Shown here piece after piece: positions 50,953-60,555 of a stretch of 64,000 bases of DNA. The position numbers were made by a program, and so were the translations under genes. Position 1 is the first letter of the stretch, and every line of letters begins with the position of its first letter. Below the pieces are notes generated by a model. It worked only from the letters and a program-made list of their open reading frames with translations, ran no database searches and was not told where the DNA came from. The stretch is from CAIOTO01 sp040389165 (GTDB taxonomy: Bacteria; Pseudomonadota; Alphaproteobacteria; Paracaedibacterales; CAIOTO01). The stretch covers positions 20,999-84,998 of the forward strand of contig JAZKAK010000021.1 in NCBI GenBank assembly GCA_040389165.1, read 5' to 3'.

Positions 50953-51972
50953 TTAATTAAAAGGGTCCTCAACACTACGTGCAAGCTCTTCGACATTTTC
51001 AGGCGGCCAATTTGGAATAGTCATCCCAAAACCAAGCCCCATATGTGCAAGAACTTCTTTGATTTCATTCAGTGACTTACGACCAAAGTTTGGTGTCTTA
51101 AGCATTTCACCTTCAGACTTTTGAACGAGATCACCTATGTAGAAGATATTCTCAGTCTTCAAACAATTTGCAGATCGAACTGAAAGTTCAAGCTCATCAA
51201 CCTTTTTGAGTAAGTATTTACTAAACGTAATACTTTCTTTATTTTCTTTTGATTCCAAAGCCTGTGGCTCTTCAAAATTAATAAATTGTTGGAATTGGTC
51301 TTGCATAATACGTGCAGCAAAAGCAACAGCGTCATCTGGTTTAATAGATCCATCGGTGTCAATGCGCATAATCAATTTATCATAGTCAGTACGTTGACCA
51401 ACACGCGTTTGCTCAACACGATAAACAACGCGCTTAACTGGGCTAAAAATAGCATCTATTGGGATTAGTCCAATGGGCTTATCTTCAATTTGTTGTTGTG
51501 AAGCAGGCACATAACCTTTACCAGTTTGCACGGTAAATTCCATGTTTAACTGAGCACCTTCATCTAACGTACAAATAACGATCTCTGGATCAAGAATATC
51601 AATTCCTGCTACTGGCTGAATATCGCCAGCTTTAACAACACAAGGACCTTTCACACTCAAGCGCAAACGCTTAGGTAATTCGTTTTGCATGCGAACTGAA
51701 ATTGTTTTTAAGTTTAGAACGATATCAGTTACATCTTCACGAACACCAGGCACAGCTGAAAACTCGTGTAAAACACCTTCAATTTTAACTGACGTAATCG
51801 CAGCACCTTGAAGAGATGACAACAAAACACGTCTTAAAGCATTACCCAAAGTCATACCAAAACCACATTCCAATGGCTCTGCAACTATCTCTGCAGAACG
51901 CAAATCTTGCGTCAGGTAATGTACTTCTAATTTGCCACTTTTAATGAGTGACTGCCAATTTTTTTCGATCAC
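50953..51972 (-). CDS. rpoA: RNA polymerase alpha subunit
   Basis: The 339-residue alpha subunit has the assembly domain (NALRRVLLSSLQGAAI; EDVTDIVLNLK) and the C-terminal domain that binds UP elements and activators, with ELSVRSANCLK (equivalent of the DNA-contacting Arg265) and FGRKSLNEIKEVL. It lies between rpsK and rplQ as usual. The interdomain linker (about residues 235-255) is charged and of normal length. Confidence 0.98.
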   Translation of the reverse strand: MIEKNWQSLIKSGKLEVHYLTQDLRSAEIVAEPLECGFGMTLGNALRRVLLSSLQGAAITSVKIEGVLHEFSAVPGVREDVTDIVLNLKTISVRMQNELPKRLRLSVKGPCVVKAGDIQPVAGIDILDPEIVICTLDEGAQLNMEFTVQTGKGYVPASQQQIEDKPIGLIPIDAIFSPVKRVVYRVEQTRVGQRTDYDKLIMRIDTDGSIKPDDAVAFAARIMQDQFQQFINFEEPQALESKENKESITFSKYLLKKVDELELSVRSANCLKTENIFYIGDLVQKSEGEMLKTPNFGRKSLNEIKEVLAHMGLGFGMTIPNWPPENVEELARSVEDPFN

Positions 51973-51993
51973 AACTACACCCGTTCTTCTAAA

Positions 51994-52386
51994 TTATACA
52001 CGACGTCTTTTTGGAGGACGACAGCCATTATGTGGAACAGGTGTCGAATCACGCACTGACGTTATATTATAACCAAGAGATTGCAACGCACGTAAAGCTG
52101 TTTCACGACCTGAACCTGGGCCACAGACAACAACGCGAACATTTTTCAATCCATGTTCTGCAGCTTTTTTACCAGCTTCTTCAGCAGCAATTTGCGCTGC
52201 ATAAGGAGTTGATTTACGTGCGCCCTTAAAGCCCATCGCACCAGCTGTTGACCAAGAGATAGCATTACCTTGTTCGTCAGTAATCGTTATCAATGTGTTA
52301 TTAAATGTTGAGTTAACGTAAACAACGCCGTTTACAACATTCTTTTTTTCACGACGCTTAACGCGCGCTACTGTTTTTTGTGCCAT
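51994..52386 (-). CDS. rpsK: 30S ribosomal protein S11
   Basis: S11, 130 residues, lies on the 30S platform. The FNNTLITITDEQGNAISW and GPGSGRETALRAL blocks and the end PVPHNGCRPPKRRRV are diagnostic. Confidence 0.98.
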   Translation of the reverse strand: MAQKTVARVKRREKKNVVNGVVYVNSTFNNTLITITDEQGNAISWSTAGAMGFKGARKSTPYAAQIAAEEAGKKAAEHGLKNVRVVVCGPGSGRETALRALQSLGYNITSVRDSTPVPHNGCRPPKRRRV

Positions 52387-52396
52387 TCCTATAACC

Positions 52397-52774
52397 CTAC
52401 TTCGTCACTTTTTTCTTACCAGCAATAGCTACAGCCTTGCCTTTACGCGTACGCGCATTTGTATGCGTACGTTGACCGCGAACAGGTAATCCCTTACGGT
52501 GACGCAAGCCTCTATAACAACCCAAATCCATCAAACGCTTTACGTTCATGGAGACTTCACGTCTCAGGTCGCCTTCAACTTTAATATGCGCATCAATATA
52601 TTCGCGAATCTTTAAAATTTCATGATCTGACAACTGATTGACACGTTTGTCCATATCAATTTCAAGATCTTTCATGATTTGATTCGAACGATTCAAACCA
52701 ATCCCAAAAATATAAGTAAGTCCTATTACGACTTTCTTTTGCGTCGGTACGTTTACACCAGCAATACGTGCCAT
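52397..52774 (-). CDS. rpsM: 30S ribosomal protein S13
   Basis: S13, 125 residues, in the 30S head, contacts the P-site tRNA and L5. It starts MARIAGVNVPTQKKVVIGLT and ends with the basic RGLRHRKGLPVRGQRTHTNA region. It begins the alpha operon after adk. Confidence 0.98.
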   Translation of the reverse strand: MARIAGVNVPTQKKVVIGLTYIFGIGLNRSNQIMKDLEIDMDKRVNQLSDHEILKIREYIDAHIKVEGDLRREVSMNVKRLMDLGCYRGLRHRKGLPVRGQRTHTNARTRKGKAVAIAGKKKVTK

Positions 52775-52787
52775 CTATCCAAACTCC

Positions 52788-53456
52788 TTATTCGGCAGCT
52801 ACAAGCTTAATCTCTTTTAATAATGTCTTCTTAATGCTGTCAACAGATTGAGCAGCATCAAGCCTAAATAACACCCCTTGTGCTTCGTAGTAGGACACGA
52901 GTGGTTTTGTTTCTGCATGATAAATTCCAAGACGCTGAGCAATGACTTCTTCTTTGTCATCATTTCTCACTTGGAAATTTTTCGATCCACAAAAATCACA
53001 AACACCATCTTGTTGTGGTCTATTATGGTGCTTATGATAAACGGCACCGCAGTCTGCACACATGAATCGTCCAGCCAAACGATCAACAAGCTCTGCATCA
53101 GCGATGTCAAAGTATACAACCTTTTCAATCTGTTTGCCAGTATTTTTTGCAAAATCACTCAAAAGGATGGCTTGATTCAACGTTCTTGGAAAACCATCTA
53201 ATATAACTATATGATTAGCTTTTATTGATTTAAGTTTTTCTTCCAAAACCGTAAAAATTTCTTCATCAGGTATTAATTTTCCTGATTCCATTAAGGTCTT
53301 AAGATAAAGGCCATGTGGCGTACCTTCCGCAAAAGCATCTCGTAATAACTGCCCAGTAGAAATATGGACAACACGATCAGGATGCTCTACAGCCAAAGAT
53401 TGCGCTTGGGTGCCTTTACCAGAACCTGGTGCGCCTAAAAAAACAAGAAATGTCAT
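52788..53456 (-). CDS. adk: Adenylate kinase
   Basis: Adk interconverts ATP+AMP and 2 ADP. The 222-residue enzyme has the P-loop FLGAPGSGKGTQ (residues 7-18), the DGFPRTLNQA motif and the long LID domain. The LID carries four cysteines as CADC and CDFC pairs, a zinc site common in Gram-positive and some proteobacterial enzymes but lacking in E. coli Adk. It sits between secY and rpsM, 2 bases after secY. Confidence 0.97.
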   Translation of the reverse strand: MTFLVFLGAPGSGKGTQAQSLAVEHPDRVVHISTGQLLRDAFAEGTPHGLYLKTLMESGKLIPDEEIFTVLEEKLKSIKANHIVILDGFPRTLNQAILLSDFAKNTGKQIEKVVYFDIADAELVDRLAGRFMCADCGAVYHKHHNRPQQDGVCDFCGSKNFQVRNDDKEEVIAQRLGIYHAETKPLVSYYEAQGVLFRLDAAQSVDSIKKTLLKEIKLVAAE

Positions 53457-53458
53457 AG

Positions 53459-54808
53459 TTAGACAAGTGTCCCCTTAGAGCGAGCTTTCTTAATTAATCC
53501 CTCGTACTGATGAGCGACCAAATGCGATTGAACTTGCCCAATAGTATCGATAGTTGTTGTAACAACAATCAAAATACTTGTACCACCAAAATAAAAGGGC
53601 AATGAAACTTGTGACAAAATAATTTCCGGCAGAATACAAATTGACGCAAGGTATAAAGCACCAACACATGTCAAGCGCGTCATAACGAAGTCAATATATT
53701 CAGCAGTCTGAGCACCTGGGCGTATGCCAGGAATATAGCTACCTGATTTACGTAGATTCTCTGCTGTCTCAGCTGGATTAAACATAATTGCTGTATAAAA
53801 GAATGCAAAGAAAATAATCATTGCAACAAAACAGCACATATACACAGGTTGACCATGCGCCATGATAGAGGCAAGTTTCGTCCAAATTGAATTAGGGTCA
53901 CCTGCTCCGGCAAATCCAATAATAGTCGTCGGCATCAATAAAATTGACGATGCAAAAATTGGAGGAATGACACCAGCACTGTTAATCTTAAGAGGTAAAT
54001 GTGTTGACTGACTTGTTGCAGGCATATTTGCTGCCATTTGGCGCTTTGGATATTGAATAGGTATACGACGTTGCGCTTTTTCCATAAATACGATGTAACC
54101 AATCACGGCAATTACCATGAATAATACACCAAGAATAATAAAAGTTGACAAAGAACCTTGCTGGCCAAGTCGCAAAGTTTGCACAAGGGCTTGAGGCAAG
54201 TTAGCAACGATACCTGAGAAAATAATAAGAGAAGTTCCGTTACCAATTCCACGTGATGTGATTTGCTCACCGAGCCAAACAACAAACATAGTACCACCTG
54301 TTAACGTAACAACGGTGGATAAACGAAAGAAGAATCCCGGATCCATAACGGCAGCACCTGCATGACCAGACATTTTTTCAAGTCCAATTGCAATCCCATA
54401 CCCTTGGATTACAGCCAAGAGAACTGTACCATAACGTGTATATTGATTTAATTTTTTGCGTCCTGATTCGCCTTCTTTTTTCAAGGCTTCAAGATGAGGT
54501 GAGATAGTTGTCATCAGCTGCACAATGATGCTTGCTGAAATATAAGGCATGATATTGAGTGAGAACACAGTCATACGACCAATCGCACCACCGGAGAACA
54601 TATCCAAAATACCGAGAATGCCTCCAGAGTGTGATCGTGTGAATTCCTCAATAATGAGAGGATTTATTCCTGGAATAGTAATATAGGTCCCCAGACGAAA
54701 AATAATGAGTGCACCAAGCGTAAACATAATACGCTTTTTAAGATCCTCCGCTTTTGAAAACGATGCGAATGATATTCCTGATGCGAGTTGCTCAATTGCT
54801 GAGGACAT
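53459..54808 (-). CDS. secY: Protein translocase subunit SecY
   Basis: SecY forms the Sec channel in the inner membrane and exports the many signal-peptide proteins of this window. The 449-residue protein has ten membrane helices and the blocks FSGGAIGRMTVFSLNIMPYI (plug region), GTSLIIFSGIVANLP and PGIRPGAQTAEYID. Position after rplO is canonical. Confidence 0.98.
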   Translation of the reverse strand: MSSAIEQLASGISFASFSKAEDLKKRIMFTLGALIIFRLGTYITIPGINPLIIEEFTRSHSGGILGILDMFSGGAIGRMTVFSLNIMPYISASIIVQLMTTISPHLEALKKEGESGRKKLNQYTRYGTVLLAVIQGYGIAIGLEKMSGHAGAAVMDPGFFFRLSTVVTLTGGTMFVVWLGEQITSRGIGNGTSLIIFSGIVANLPQALVQTLRLGQQGSLSTFIILGVLFMVIAVIGYIVFMEKAQRRIPIQYPKRQMAANMPATSQSTHLPLKINSAGVIPPIFASSILLMPTTIIGFAGAGDPNSIWTKLASIMAHGQPVYMCCFVAMIIFFAFFYTAIMFNPAETAENLRKSGSYIPGIRPGAQTAEYIDFVMTRLTCVGALYLASICILPEIILSQVSLPFYFGGTSILIVVTTTIDTIGQVQSHLVAHQYEGLIKKARSKGTLV

Positions 54809-54818
54809 ATATGTTTCC

Positions 54819-55283
54819 TTATTCCATTTCTAGAGTAATTCCGGCTTTCTCTGCTATTTCCTTAGCTTTGGAAGTAGCGCGAGTAACTGCCAGTGTTATT
54901 TTAACCTTGGGTTCACCATTACCTAGCAAACTTAGCACGCGAACTTTATGTTGCACAAGGTCTAGCTTCTTCAAAAATTCAAGATCAAGACGATCTCCTG
55001 CATTTAGAGAGCCATTGTCAATCATTACATTGATCATGTTGAAATCAATCTCAGCCATTGGCAATGCATGAATGTTTTTGAAACCGCGCTTTGGCAAACG
55101 ACGATAGAGTGGTGTTTGACCACCTTCAAAACCGTTCATTGCGCAGCCATTACGTGCTGTCTGACCTTTACCGCCACGCCCGGATGTCTTACCAAGACCA
55201 GATCCAAGACCGCGACCAAGGAGCTTACGTACAGTACGTGCACCCTTGTTGTCAGCTAATTCATTAATACGAAATTGTTGCAT
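54819..55283 (-). CDS. rplO: 50S ribosomal protein L15
   Basis: L15, 154 residues, with the Gly-rich RGLGSGLGKTSGRGGKGQ N-terminus and GFEGGQTPLYRRLPKRGF. It lies between rpmD and secY. Confidence 0.97.
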   Translation of the reverse strand: MQQFRINELADNKGARTVRKLLGRGLGSGLGKTSGRGGKGQTARNGCAMNGFEGGQTPLYRRLPKRGFKNIHALPMAEIDFNMINVMIDNGSLNAGDRLDLEFLKKLDLVQHKVRVLSLLGNGEPKVKITLAVTRATSKAKEIAEKAGITLEME

Positions 55284-55285
55284 GA

Positions 55286-55492
55286 TTAATTCTCGAGAAT
55301 TTCTACCATGTGTGCAGCTTTAATTAAAAGGCCACGTACACCTGGTGTGTCTTGGAGTTCACGAACTCGGTTCATCTTACCCAAACCCAAACCTTTAAGG
55401 TATTCTCTTTGTACAGCTTCACGACGTTGCGGGCTGCCAATTTGTTTTACCTTAATAGTTGCAGGGGTTGACTCTTTTTTCTTTACAGCCAT
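55286..55492 (-). CDS. rpmD: 50S ribosomal protein L30
   Basis: L30, 68 residues: IKVKQIGSPQRREAVQREYL followed by LGLGKMNRVRELQDTP, the family pattern. It has a short lysine-rich N-terminal extension. Two bases separate it from both neighbours. Confidence 0.96.
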   Translation of the reverse strand: MAVKKKESTPATIKVKQIGSPQRREAVQREYLKGLGLGKMNRVRELQDTPGVRGLLIKAAHMVEILEN

Positions 55493-55494
55493 GA

Positions 55495-56061
55495 TTATTC
55501 GCCTTTCGTTGCTTCTTTAGAAACAATTTTTGCTCCAGTATTTTCACGACGCGCAACGATTTCACCCAGCTTCTTACCAAGTTTATTTGCGATTGAGCGT
55601 GGAGAATTAACCGACCTAAGTGCGTCAAACGTAGCACGAACCATGTTGTGATAGTTAGTACTACCAACAGATTTGCTAACCACGTCATGAAGACCTAAAG
55701 CTTCAAAAACCGCACGCATTGGACCACCAGCGATAACGCCAGTACCCGCAGGTGCCGAACGAAGGAAAACTTCACCAGCGCCATCACGACCGCGCACATC
55801 ATGGTGCAATGTACGACCTTCACGCAATGGAACGCGAATCATTGTTTTTTTCGCTTTATCTACTGCTTTTTTAACGGCATCAGGAACTTCGCGTGCTTTA
55901 CCCGAGGCAAAACCAACGCGACCCTTACCGTCACCTACAATTACAAGTGCTGAAAAGCGAAGTATTTTACCACCCTTAACAACTTTTGTAACACGACGAA
56001 CGCTAACGAGCTTTTCTACAAACTGCTCGTCACCACGTTGCTCTGATGTATTTCGTGCCAT
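55495..56061 (-). CDS. rpsE: 30S ribosomal protein S5
   Basis: S5, 188 residues, takes part in decoding accuracy. It has the double-stranded RNA-binding fold (VVKGGKILRFSALVIVGDGK, GFASGKAREVPDAVKKA) and the GTGVIAGGPMRAVFEALGL block. Confidence 0.98.
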   Translation of the reverse strand: MARNTSEQRGDEQFVEKLVSVRRVTKVVKGGKILRFSALVIVGDGKGRVGFASGKAREVPDAVKKAVDKAKKTMIRVPLREGRTLHHDVRGRDGAGEVFLRSAPAGTGVIAGGPMRAVFEALGLHDVVSKSVGSTNYHNMVRATFDALRSVNSPRSIANKLGKKLGEIVARRENTGAKIVSKEATKGE

Positions 56062-56072
56062 ATCTATCTATC

Positions 56073-56435
56073 CTAAAAAACGAGGCCATGTTCACGTGCG
56101 CTCTCAGCTAATGCCTGAATGCGACCATGATAAATGAAACCTGATCGATCAAAAACGACCTCAGTGATTCCTTTTTCCTTTGCAAGTATAGCTAATGCTT
56201 TACCAACGAAGGTTGCTGCCTCTTTTGTGCCACCTGATTTTAATGCGCTTTTTGCTTCTTTTGAAAGGGTAGAAGCTGAAGCAAGTGTTACTGAGTTTTT
56301 ATCATCGATAATCTGAGCATACATATGCTGATTAGTACGATGCACTGTCAAACGTAAGCGACCAGCTGAAACCAAAAGGATCTTCGTCCTTTGGCGTTGT
56401 TTTCGCCGTTGACGGAGTTCTACGGAAGTCATCAT
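56073..56435 (-). CDS. rplR: 50S ribosomal protein L18
   Basis: L18, 120 residues, binds 5S rRNA. Blocks: RLRLTVHRTNQHMYAQIIDD and FDRSGFIYHGRIQALAESAR. The start at 56435 is used because it lies one base past the rplF stop; the longer open frame to 56549 only re-reads rplF in another frame. Confidence 0.95.
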   Translation of the reverse strand: MMTSVELRQRRKQRQRTKILLVSAGRLRLTVHRTNQHMYAQIIDDKNSVTLASASTLSKEAKSALKSGGTKEAATFVGKALAILAKEKGITEVVFDRSGFIYHGRIQALAESAREHGLVF

Positions 56436-56436
56436 C

Positions 56437-56970
56437 TTACTTCTTCTTCCCTTCTTTTCTAACAACATATTCGTTTTCACGGATAACGCCCTTACCTTTA
56501 TAAGGCTCTGGCTTTCTGTAATTACGAATTTCTGCTGCGATTTGCCCAACTTGTTGCTTACTTGATCCTGAGATCACAATTTCTGTTGGTTTCTCACATT
56601 TTGCGCTAATACCTTCAGGCAAATCATAAACAACATCATGACTAAAACCCAATTGCAAAACTATTTTATTACCAGTAACACTTGCTCTATAACCTACACC
56701 AACAAGGTTTAAACTGACTGTAAAACCTGCGCTTACACCCTTAACCATATTGGCAACAGTGCGTTGCGCTGTCCCCCAAAGAGAACGAACACGCATGCTC
56801 TGGTCTTTTGGTTGTAGCTTTAGCTTGTTATCTGTTTTCTCTAATGTAACACACCCTGGAAGGGTGTATGATTCTGTGCCAAATTTACCTTTTACAGTCA
56901 AACAACCATTGTCATTTGCAAAAGTAACATCATTTGGCAGTAGAATCTCGTTTTTGCCGACGCGTGACAT
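56437..56970 (-). CDS. rplF: 50S ribosomal protein L6
   Basis: L6, 177 residues, starts MSRVGKNEILLP and contains the two similar domains ending in IRNYRKPEPYKGKGVIRENE. It lies between rpsH and rplR. Confidence 0.98.
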   Translation of the reverse strand: MSRVGKNEILLPNDVTFANDNGCLTVKGKFGTESYTLPGCVTLEKTDNKLKLQPKDQSMRVRSLWGTAQRTVANMVKGVSAGFTVSLNLVGVGYRASVTGNKIVLQLGFSHDVVYDLPEGISAKCEKPTEIVISGSSKQQVGQIAAEIRNYRKPEPYKGKGVIRENEYVVRKEGKKK

Positions 56971-56982
56971 ACCTGATATCTC

Positions 56983-57381
56983 CTAAAATACAGAACAAAG
57001 CAATTCGCCACCCATATTCAACTGCCGCGCTTGAACATCAGACATGATGCCTTGCGACGTTGATAGGATATTGATACCAAGACCATTTGCGATTGGTTTT
57101 ATGTCAGCAACTGCAACATAAACACGACGACCTGGTTTTGATTTTCGCTCGATCGTACTGATAACCGGGTTGCCTTCATAATACTTCAATTCGACATTAA
57201 TCACGTCAATTCCAGGACGAACGTTCGAACGTGAGAAACCACGAATGTAACCTTCGGACTGAAGAACGCTTAGAATTGCTTCTTTTTCCTTTGATGCGGG
57301 CATGATAACCGTTTGCTTCTGCGCTCTGTGCGCATTGCGTATACGGGTTAACATATCGCTAATTGGATCAGTTATTGTCAT
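56983..57381 (-). CDS. rpsH: 30S ribosomal protein S8
   Basis: S8, 132 residues, starts TITDPISDMLTRIRNAHRA and ends GINILSTSQGIMSDVQAR; it binds the central domain of 16S rRNA and in other bacteria represses the spc operon. Confidence 0.98.
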   Translation of the reverse strand: MTITDPISDMLTRIRNAHRAQKQTVIMPASKEKEAILSVLQSEGYIRGFSRSNVRPGIDVINVELKYYEGNPVISTIERKSKPGRRVYVAVADIKPIANGLGINILSTSQGIMSDVQARQLNMGGELLCSVF

Positions 57382-57382
57382 T

Positions 57383-57688
57383 TTACCAACTCGCCTTCGT
57401 GATACCTGGAATTAAACCCTGATTACCGAGCTCACGTAATGCGATACGCGAAACTTGGAATTTACGATAATAGCCACGAGCGCGTCCTGTCAATTCGCAA
57501 CGGTTGCGAACGCGTGTAGCCGATGAATTTCGTGGCAATTCAGCTAATTTATGCACAGCAGAAATTCGATCTTCGAATGATGCTTGCTTGTCATTAACAA
57601 TTGCCGACAATGTCGCGCGTGAATTCTTTTTAGAAGCCACTATACGACGTCTTTTTAGATTGTTCTCTATGGAACTTTTCTTTGCCAT
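57383..57688 (-). CDS. rpsN: 30S ribosomal protein S14
   Basis: S14, 101 residues, the long zinc-free form: only one Cys remains (NRCELTGRARGYYRKF) and the end is LIPGITKASW. One base separates it from rpsH. Confidence 0.98.
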   Translation of the reverse strand: MAKKSSIENNLKRRRIVASKKNSRATLSAIVNDKQASFEDRISAVHKLAELPRNSSATRVRNRCELTGRARGYYRKFQVSRIALRELGNQGLIPGITKASW

Positions 57689-57698
57689 TTTTCAATCC

Positions 57699-58238
57699 TT
57701 ACCGTGTAAAAGGGAAGTTCATGGCTTTTAGCAATGCTAAAGCCTCTTTATCGTTTTTTGCCGTTGTACAAACAGTAACATCAAAACCACGAACTTTATC
57801 AACCTTATCATAGTTAATTTCAGGAAAAACGATTTGCTCTTTAATACCTAAAGAATAATTACCATTTCCATCAAAACTACGACTTGATAATCCACGGAAG
57901 TCACGAATACGTGGCATAGCTATGTTGATCAATCGATCAAGAAACTCATACATACGGTCATTGCGCAAAGTAACCTTTGCACCAATAGACATTCCTTCAC
58001 GCAGTTTAAAACCTGCTATTGATTTTTTTGCTTTTGTAACAATTGGTTTTTGACCAGCTATTGCCATTAATTCCTCAACGGCGAATTGCAATTTCTTACT
58101 GTCACTCACTGCTTCACCAACACTCATGTTGATGACAACTTTCGTAACGCGCGGTAAGCGCATCACATTATCAAGCTCGAGCTCTTTCATGAGCTGCGGC
58201 TTGATTTCTTTTTCATATTTTAACTTTAAGCCAGTCAT
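57699..58238 (-). CDS. rplE: 50S ribosomal protein L5
   Basis: L5, 179 residues, binds 5S rRNA. Blocks: VINMSVGEAV, KAKKSIAGFKLREGMSIG and the end FDVTVCTTAKNDKEALALL. A 50-base gap to rplX is one of the larger spaces in the cluster. Confidence 0.98.
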   Translation of the reverse strand: MTGLKLKYEKEIKPQLMKELELDNVMRLPRVTKVVINMSVGEAVSDSKKLQFAVEELMAIAGQKPIVTKAKKSIAGFKLREGMSIGAKVTLRNDRMYEFLDRLINIAMPRIRDFRGLSSRSFDGNGNYSLGIKEQIVFPEINYDKVDKVRGFDVTVCTTAKNDKEALALLKAMNFPFTR

Positions 58239-58288
58239 AATACTTAACTTTCTTTACCTATGGCAAGCTTCTGGTCAATCATTGGTCT

Positions 58289-58609
58289 TTAAACAGGTTG
58301 CCCTGATTTTTTAAAGATCCTAACTTTTGAGCCATCAGGGTTAATTTTAAATCCTACTTTTGACGGAGCATCCGTCGATGGATCTACAGCAGCAACATTG
58401 GAAATATGAATTGGCAATGTTTTTGTTATGGATCCAGATGGGTTTTGCTGACTTGGACGAATGTGACGTGTCACTTGATTAACACCTTCAACAATCACAC
58501 GTGCTTCTGCCAAAATTACCTTTTGAACAATACCACGACGACCTTTGTTTTTGCCAGAAGTAACCTGTATAAGGTCACCTTTTTTTATTTTAAAACGCAA
58601 TTGTGTCAT
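58289..58609 (-). CDS. rplX: 50S ribosomal protein L24
   Basis: L24, 106 residues, with a KOW motif (KIKKGDLIQVTSGKNKGRRG). Its start codon overlaps the rplN stop as TAATG, indicating coupled translation. Confidence 0.97.
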   Translation of the reverse strand: MTQLRFKIKKGDLIQVTSGKNKGRRGIVQKVILAEARVIVEGVNQVTRHIRPSQQNPSGSITKTLPIHISNVAAVDPSTDAPSKVGFKINPDGSKVRIFKKSGQPV

Positions 58610-58977
58610 TATAGCACCTCTGGTGCGAGTGAAATAATTTTCATGTATCCTGCACCACGTAATTCACGTGTAACTGGACCAAATATACGACTGCCAATTG
58701 GCTCACCTTGTTTATTGATTAAAACGGCTGCGTTTTTATCAAAAGCAATAAGTGATCCATCTTGACGCTTGATGGCTTGGCGTGTACGAACAATAACGGC
58801 GCGATGGACGTCTCCCTTTTTTACTTTGCCACGTGGCATAGCATCTTTAATGGAGACAACGATAACGTCACCTATTGAAGCATAACGGCGCTTGGATCCA
58901 CCAAGAACTTTAATGCAGAGAACTTCCTTAGCTCCGGAGTTATCTGCAACGTCTAAACGACTTTCTGTTTGAATCAT
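58609..58977 (-). CDS. rplN: 50S ribosomal protein L14
   Basis: L14, 122 residues, the docking partner of RsfS (encoded at 42.5 kb). It starts MIQTESRLDVADNSGAK and contains GKVKKGDVHRAVIVRT. Confidence 0.98.
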   Translation of the reverse strand: MIQTESRLDVADNSGAKEVLCIKVLGGSKRRYASIGDVIVVSIKDAMPRGKVKKGDVHRAVIVRTRQAIKRQDGSLIAFDKNAAVLINKQGEPIGSRIFGPVTRELRGAGYMKIISLAPEVL

Positions 58978-58989
58978 GTCTCAATCTCT

Positions 58990-59223
58990 CTACACACGAC
59001 CCTCAACAACCCATTTCTTAGTTTTTGAAATAGGAGCTGATTCGATGATTCTAACGTTTTCACCCATTTTGTAAGCATTTGCTTCATCATGAGCGGCATA
59101 TTTTTTATGCCTTTTAATGTATTTTTTATATACAGGATGCATTATGTTGCTTTCTACACGAACAGTAACGGTTTTATCCGCCTTGTCGCTTACAACTACT
59201 CCCTGAAGTACTCGCCTTGGCAT
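58990..59223 (-). CDS. rpsQ: 30S ribosomal protein S17
   Basis: S17, 77 residues, OB fold: RVLQGVVVSDKADKTVTVRV and MGENVRIIESAPISKTKKW. Confidence 0.97.
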   Translation of the reverse strand: MPRRVLQGVVVSDKADKTVTVRVESNIMHPVYKKYIKRHKKYAAHDEANAYKMGENVRIIESAPISKTKKWVVEGRV

Positions 59224-59238
59224 GGCTTGCTCCCTACC

Positions 59239-59433
59239 CTATGCTGACTGTTTCAGCTGATTAATACGTGTCTTTATACGTGCTACATCTTTACGAATAT
59301 CACGCATACGATTCATATTTGTTTGTTGACCAGAAGCATTGAGAATACGCATATTCATTGCTTCTTTTTTTAGATCAACTGCTTTCTGATACAGTTCAGA
59401 AATAGTCAAATTTTTCATTTGGTCAAATTTCAT
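59239..59433 (-). CDS. rpmC: 50S ribosomal protein L29
   Basis: L29, 64 residues, a helical hairpin at the exit tunnel: NLTISELYQKAVDLKKEAMN and NRMRDIRKDVARIKTRI. Confidence 0.95.
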   Translation of the reverse strand: MKFDQMKNLTISELYQKAVDLKKEAMNMRILNASGQQTNMNRMRDIRKDVARIKTRINQLKQSA

Positions 59434-59450
59434 GACTAACTCCGTCTGCT

Positions 59451-59861
59451 CTAAACAATACGTTTAATAAATTTTGTTTGTATTGGAAGCTTTGATGCAG
59501 CAAGAGTAAATGCTTCTTCAGCAATCTCAGGTGCAACACCTTCCAATTCAAACATGATACGACCTGGCTTTACACGGCAAATCCAGAATTCAAGAGACCC
59601 CTTACCACTGCCCATACGGACTTCAGCTGGCTTCCTTGAAACAGGAACGTCTGGAAATATTCTGATCCATACACGTCCAACGCGTCGAATGTGTCTTGTA
59701 ATTGCACGTCGTGCTGCCTCGATTTGACGGGCAGTAATTCGTGCCGGCTCTAGAGCCTTTAAACCATAACTACCGAAATTCAGTGTTGTGCCGCTTTTGG
59801 CATCTCCATGAATTTTACCTTTAAAGGCTTTCCGGAATTTGGTTTTCTTAGGTGATAGCAT
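59451..59861 (-). CDS. rplP: 50S ribosomal protein L16
   Basis: L16, 136 residues: FRKAFKGKIHGDAKSG, RAITRHIRRVGRVWIRIFPD and RMGSGKGSLEFWICRVKPG. Near the A-site tRNA. Confidence 0.98.
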   Translation of the reverse strand: MLSPKKTKFRKAFKGKIHGDAKSGTTLNFGSYGLKALEPARITARQIEAARRAITRHIRRVGRVWIRIFPDVPVSRKPAEVRMGSGKGSLEFWICRVKPGRIMFELEGVAPEIAEEAFTLAASKLPIQTKFIKRIV

Positions 59862-59877
59862 ATCAGCCTCGAAAGTT

Positions 59878-60555
59878 CTATTTGTTTACAATATATTCGG
59901 TTGTTTTTTTATCTTGTGCCATTGGGTCGTGCTCTTTAATTTCGCCTTTATAAACCCAAACTTTGACACCCACAATACCATATGTTGTTTTTGCAGCACT
60001 GGTAGCATAGTCGATATCTGACCGAAGTGTGTGTAGTGGAACGCGACCTTCACGGTACCATTCAACACGTGCAATTTCAGCACCGCCTAAGCGACCACCG
60101 CAATTAACACGAATCCCAAGAGCACCTTGACGCATTGTTGATTGCATTGCACGTTTCATAGCACGCCTAAAAGAGACGCGACGTTCAATTTGCTGTGATA
60201 TATTATCAGCAATTAATTGACCATCAAGCTCTGGCTTTCTAATTTCAACGATATTAACAGCAACCTCAACACCAGTCATTTTTCCAAGAGTCTGCTTCAA
60301 TTTATCAATATCAGCACCCTTTTTACCAATGAGAATACCTGGACGCGCTGAATAAATGTTTACGCGAACTTTTTTAGCAGGACGTTCAATAATAATCTTG
60401 GAAATACCAGCTTGCGCAAGAGTTTCTTTAATATAGGCACGGATTTTAAAATCTTGATGCAAATATTTAGCATAATCTTTTCCTGCAAACCAGCGTGAAT
60501 CCCATGTTCTATTGATTCCGAGGCGTAGCCCAATTGGATTTACCTTTTGACCCAT
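59878..60555 (-). CDS. rpsC: 30S ribosomal protein S3
   Basis: S3, 225 residues, starts MGQKVNPIGLRLGINRTWDS, with a KH domain (YSARPGILIGKKGADIDKL) and the C-terminal GGAEIARVEWYREGRVPLHT block. It lines the mRNA entry channel. Confidence 0.98.
   Translation of the reverse strand: MGQKVNPIGLRLGINRTWDSRWFAGKDYAKYLHQDFKIRAYIKETLAQAGISKIIIERPAKKVRVNIYSARPGILIGKKGADIDKLKQTLGKMTGVEVAVNIVEIRKPELDGQLIADNISQQIERRVSFRRAMKRAMQSTMRQGALGIRVNCGGRLGGAEIARVEWYREGRVPLHTLRSDIDYATSAAKTTYGIVGVKVWVYKGEIKEHDPMAQDKKTTEYIVNK

Noticed and set aside
56436..56549. N-terminal extension of L18
   Set aside because: The extra 38 residues re-read the end of rplF; L18 proteins are about 120 residues, as from 56435.
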